Below the pieces are notes generated by a model. It did no database searches. It saw only the letters and a program-made list of their open reading frames with translations, and was not told where the DNA came from. The position numbers and the translations under genes are program-made. From NCBI GenBank assembly GCA_002150815.3, contig NDFF03000001.1, positions 124,001 through 188,000 of the forward strand: a DNA stretch of 64,000 bases. Direction: 5' to 3'. This document shows, in pieces, positions 61,052 to 64,000 of this stretch. Numbering within the stretch: the stretch's first letter is position 1; the number at the start of each line of letters is the position of its first letter. Source of the DNA: Grammothele lineata (lineage: Eukaryota > Basidiomycota > Agaricomycetes > Polyporales > Polyporaceae).

Positions 61052-63108
61052 ATGGCCGGCAGGATGTCCGCAATCAACAACGCGTACACAACGTTGGGCC
61101 TTGAGCAGGTGCGTAACTGTTGTACACAGGTCGCGTTTCCACTCACCCGACCTTGGGATACCTGGGGTGAAAGGGCGCGTCGTTAGAGCTAGTAAAGACC
61201 ACATATAAACAGGTACGTAGCGCGTCATCCGACAGATGCGAAGAGTGTCGCACTTAGAATGCCATACACTCCCAGCTGGCGCTCAAGACGCATCCCGACA
61301 AGAATCCTGGAGACGAGAACGCTACTGCTCAGTTCCAAAAACTGAGCGCAGCATACAACGTTCTTGTCAAGCACCTTGACCGATCCTCTGCTCCAGCTGG
61401 AGGTCATGGGCATGCACGTGGCCATTCGCATTTTCACCCATTCGGCTACGAGGAGGACGACTATTATGATGATGATGACTATCTCTACGACGATGATCTT
61501 GGCGATGAGTTTGATTCCGACTTCGAAGATCACTTGGATTTCTACATGTAAGCTAATCATTGGCTTGATTGTGCGACATCGAGGAATATCTACTTATGTA
61601 GAGCTATAGGTTCCTATTCGAAGAGCTCATGAGGGACAGGGCTAGCCGGTTCTCGCATGCGCGTAAGTTCGTTTCTGCCCCCCTTGGAGCTACCTCTCAC
61701 GTTTTCCGCAGGCTACCACCATAGCCATCCTAACCACCCCCATCACCATCATCACCACCACCATCATCACCATGAATCCCCACCCGAGACGGAAGAGCAG
61801 TTCGCTGCTCGCTTGCGTCGTACCCGGGAAGAGCAAGAGTTGGCTGCACAACGCCGTGCGGAGGAGGAATCTATACGTAAAGCTAATCAGGAAAAAGAAC
61901 GCGAGCGGCGTGAGTCTTAATCATTCCGAACCTGCGATGTTATCAAACCCGTGTCTAGATCGGCGTGACGCTGAGCAGCGCAAACGCAAGAAAGCTTCCG
62001 CAAAGAAGGCTGCAGCAGAAGCCTCGCGGAAGACCGCCGAAGAGAAAGTCCGTTCCCATCGGGAACAAGCGCAGGCCAAGCGCTCCAGCGCGTTTGCAGC
62101 GGCTCGCCTCAACGACACAACAGCCGTGAAGAAAGCTGTTTGGGAAGACGAGGTAGACGCCGCGGGTGGTGAGATCCGTCAGGGTTCCGAGGACCTGGTC
62201 AAGAATCCGCCTGCAGATGCTAGAGAAACCTTGATGCACATCGCCGCGAAGCACGGCAACGTGGAGCTAGTTGGATGGCTGGACTCCCACAGTGTGTTGT
62301 CTGCTCGGCCAGCTATTCTTCTGTATGCTGACGATGGCGGCGCGCAGGTGCTGAGGCAGACGAACGTAACGAAGATGATATGACGGCGTTCCACGTAGCT
62401 CTTCAGTCCGGTCACACCAAAGTCCTCGCTCATTTCTTCGACGCTTACCCACCGAAAGAAGAGGACCACGAAGCTGTTTACCGTTCCCCGACCACCATGT
62501 CCAACCTCCGCATCGCGCTTGGAACAAAAGAGCCTGAGATGGTTTGGATGGTCTTGGACAAACATATCTACGGCAAAGACGAGATTGACCAGGCCTGGGA
62601 ATATGTGACCAGCAAGACATTCAAGTCGAATATTGCTTCTAGGGATAAATACGAAGAGTTCTTGAATCTCTTCTTGACTTTCGGTGGATATTCTTTAGAT
62701 GAGTCTCAGGCCGAAGACCCGCGACCACATGCCCCTCGACTGAATGAGACCGGCAAGCCGCGTCAAACACGACCCACCGTCACGGTGGAGGACCTCCGTT
62801 CGCACACGGCATCTCCGGTCTCAGCTACGTCTGAGAGCATCGCTACCCCAACTTCTACATCTCCGCTGTTCAATAACCCCCGAGGTCGTGGCAAACACAT
62901 CCGCCGAGGCCCGTTCCGTCCATTTCAACAGCAACAAGGCGTGCCAGTGTCGACAGATATGGAGCAGACTCCTAGCCCGCAAACCTCCCAGGGGCAAGAC
63001 AAAATCCCACTAATATCTCCCGGCAATTACCGTGGTCGGGGTCGGGGCCGGGGTCAATCCCGTGGTCGGGGTAGGGGTAGGGGTCGTGGTGGTCCGGCTC
63101 CGACTTGA
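61052..63108 (+). CDS. J-domain protein with ankyrin-like repeats and RGG tail
   Basis: Seven exons (61052-61108, 61174-61212, 61276-61547, 61610-61662, 61712-61909, 61959-62291, 62348-63108) encode 570 aa. The J-domain is at about 8-65, with HPD at 38-40 (LALKTHPDKNPGDENA); exon 2 is a 39-nt exon supplying helix II (ASLELVKTTYKQ) and uses an AAG acceptor. An acidic stretch follows, then a run of 11 histidines, a charged coiled coil (EEQFAARLRRTREEQELAAQRRAEEE), ankyrin-like helices (ETLMHIAAKHGNVELVGWL, MTAFHVALQSGHTKVLAHF), and a Gly/Arg tail rich in RGRGRG. J-domains stimulate Hsp70 ATPase; RGG tails bind RNA. The combination suggests an RNA- or ribosome-linked co-chaperone, but this is inference. 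Confidence 0.85.
61741..61773 (+). repeat. CAC/CAT triplet repeat coding polyhistidine
   Basis: Eleven consecutive His codons, mixing CAC and CAT, inside exon 5 of the J-domain gene. Mixed codons argue against recent slippage. Confidence 0.8.
63031..63099 (+). repeat. Short G-rich repeats coding the RGRG tail
   Basis: Repeats of GGTCGGGG/GGTAGGGG units coding RGRGRG at the C terminus of the J-domain gene. The + strand has many GGG runs and could form a quadruplex in DNA or mRNA. Confidence 0.6.
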
Positions 63109-63528
63109 GGTCGATAGCGTTGCACGGACTCTTCTTCTCTCGCCCATCTTCGAGATTGTTATATTACTCGAAGCCCGCACGTAACTGCCACCGTTCCTTT
63201 CTACGTCGCATTCCTGAACTCAGTCCACCATATCATTTCTAGCTCATCCATTGTTGTTCTCGCGACTTTCTCCGTATCTCCAATGTACATTCCTGTGTCA
63301 TGTCATTTTGTCGTCCCCACGTAGATTGCATTACCGCTCCTATGTCTCCGCTCCAGGCACAGATCATCCCCACGTTACCTTCTTGCATCTAATTACGATA
63401 CAACTTGGCTAGTTTTTCTGTTCCCAACTACGGCGCAATGTCGATTCGCCTTCGACCTAGCTGCGCGGATGTCCAAGTGGGCCCAACAGGAAAGTAGCGT
63501 GAGATGTATTGGTTAGAATGCTCTAGCA
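63109..63528. other. Intergenic region between converging genes
   Basis: T-rich 3' flanks of the J-domain gene and of the aminoacyl-tRNA synthetase. Nothing else seen. Confidence 0.5.
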
Positions 63529-64000
63529 CTACAGCAACATTCGGCCTGCCCAACGTGGCATTGCAACACACTCCCTCACACTCTCAATCCCGCTCATCCA
63601 ACTGATGAGCCGCTCAAACCCGAGCCCAAACCCGCCATGCGGCGCGCCACCGTACCTCCTCAGATCCAGATACCACCCGTAATCCTCCCTACTCAACCCG
63701 TGGCGATCGAGGGAGGCTTCAAGTAGATCGAGGCGCTCCTCGCGCAGAGAGCCACCCACAAGCTCACCCACCCCCGGCACGAGCAAGTCGAAGCATGCAA
63801 CGGTCTTCCCGTCGTCGTTTGCGCGCATGTAGAACGGCTTGAGTGAAGTGGGGTAGTCCGTGACAAACACGGGTCCTCGCACGTGTTCCTCGGCGAGCCA
63901 ACGCTCGTGTTCGCTCTGCAGGGACGCGCCCCACACGGGCGGGAACGAGAACGCGCCGGGATGCGCGGTGTGGTGTACGGCGAGGCGTTCGATAGACTCG
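63529..64000 (-). CDS. SLM5: Mitochondrial asparaginyl-tRNA synthetase, C-terminal part
   Basis: Open from the window edge to a stop at 63529-63531, about 156 aa of the C terminus; the rest lies beyond the window. The class II motif 2-3 region is clear: PVFVTDYPTSLKPFYMR, TVACFDLLVPGVGELVGGSLREERLD, LDLRRYGGAPHGGFGLGFERLISW, and a final PRWAGRMLL. The FYMR, GELVGGS and RRYG..PHGGFGLGFER segments are shared by AsnRS. The ending and TVACFDLLVP wording fit the organellar form better than the cytosolic one, which normally ends near FPR. Confidence 0.88.
   Translation of the reverse strand, partial: ESIERLAVHHTAHPGAFSFPPVWGASLQSEHERWLAEEHVRGPVFVTDYPTSLKPFYMRANDDGKTVACFDLLVPGVGELVGGSLREERLDLLEASLDRHGLSREDYGWYLDLRRYGGAPHGGFGLGFERLISWMSGIESVRECVAMPRWAGRMLL

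Overview
This is nuclear DNA from a filamentous basidiomycete, most likely an Agaricomycete. Almost every gene is cut by many short introns (mostly 47-70 nt, GTRNGT donors, CAG/TAG acceptors). Genes lie on both strands with short spacers, and the conserved proteins are clearly eukaryotic. I rebuilt 25 gene models by joining exons by hand, checking splice phase and matching recalled family sequences. No computation or database search was run. No mobile element, CRISPR array, rRNA or convincing tRNA was seen.

Layout. 1-2.0 kb: GC-rich, no gene seen. 2.0-6.6 kb (+): GID4-type degron receptor and a membrane-anchored casein kinase I. 7.4-12.9 kb (-): a very large JmjC-domain protein. 13.5-15.0 kb (+): a ZIP3/HEI10/RNF212-like meiotic RING protein. 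15.5-16.8 kb (+): a membrane protein with an LEA-2-like domain. 17.0-18.9 kb (-): a DUF726 (TMCO4/Mil1) lipase-like membrane protein. 19.5-23.0 kb (+): the i-AAA protease YME1. 23.0-27.1 kb: the largest gap. 27.1-27.5 kb (+): a small Cys-rich protein. 27.6-31.1 kb (-): the TFIIH helicase RAD3/XPD, divergent from a mitochondrial TPR membrane protein (31.3-32.9 kb). 33.6-34.6 kb: a CmcJ/AsaB-like oxygenase-family protein. 35.5-38.0 kb: an LRR/disordered protein.

38.3-47.7 kb is a dense housekeeping block: LUC7, FRG1, RPL26, VMA8, XAP5/FAM50, mitochondrial ribosomal protein S13 and BET3. 49.5-53.6 kb (+): a large Ser/Pro-rich protein with a conserved core and an Ig-like (He_PIG-type) segment. 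54.3-57.5 kb (-): two tandem paralogs of an apparently fungus-specific family with identical five-exon architecture and shared upstream motifs. 57.9-63.1 kb: BUD23, BCS1 and a J-domain/ankyrin/RGG protein. The right edge holds the 3' end of a mitochondrial asparaginyl-tRNA synthetase.

The content is mostly core cellular machinery: mitochondrial quality control and assembly (YME1, BCS1, possible Mgr3-like TPR protein), splicing and RNA (LUC7, FRG1, XAP5), ribosome and translation (RPL26, BUD23, mt-S13, mt-AsnRS), DNA repair and meiosis (RAD3, HEI10-like), and trafficking (BET3, VMA8). The less familiar material is the tandem paralog pair, the multidomain JmjC protein, the Ig-like regulatory-looking protein, and three GC-AG introns, two of them in RAD3.
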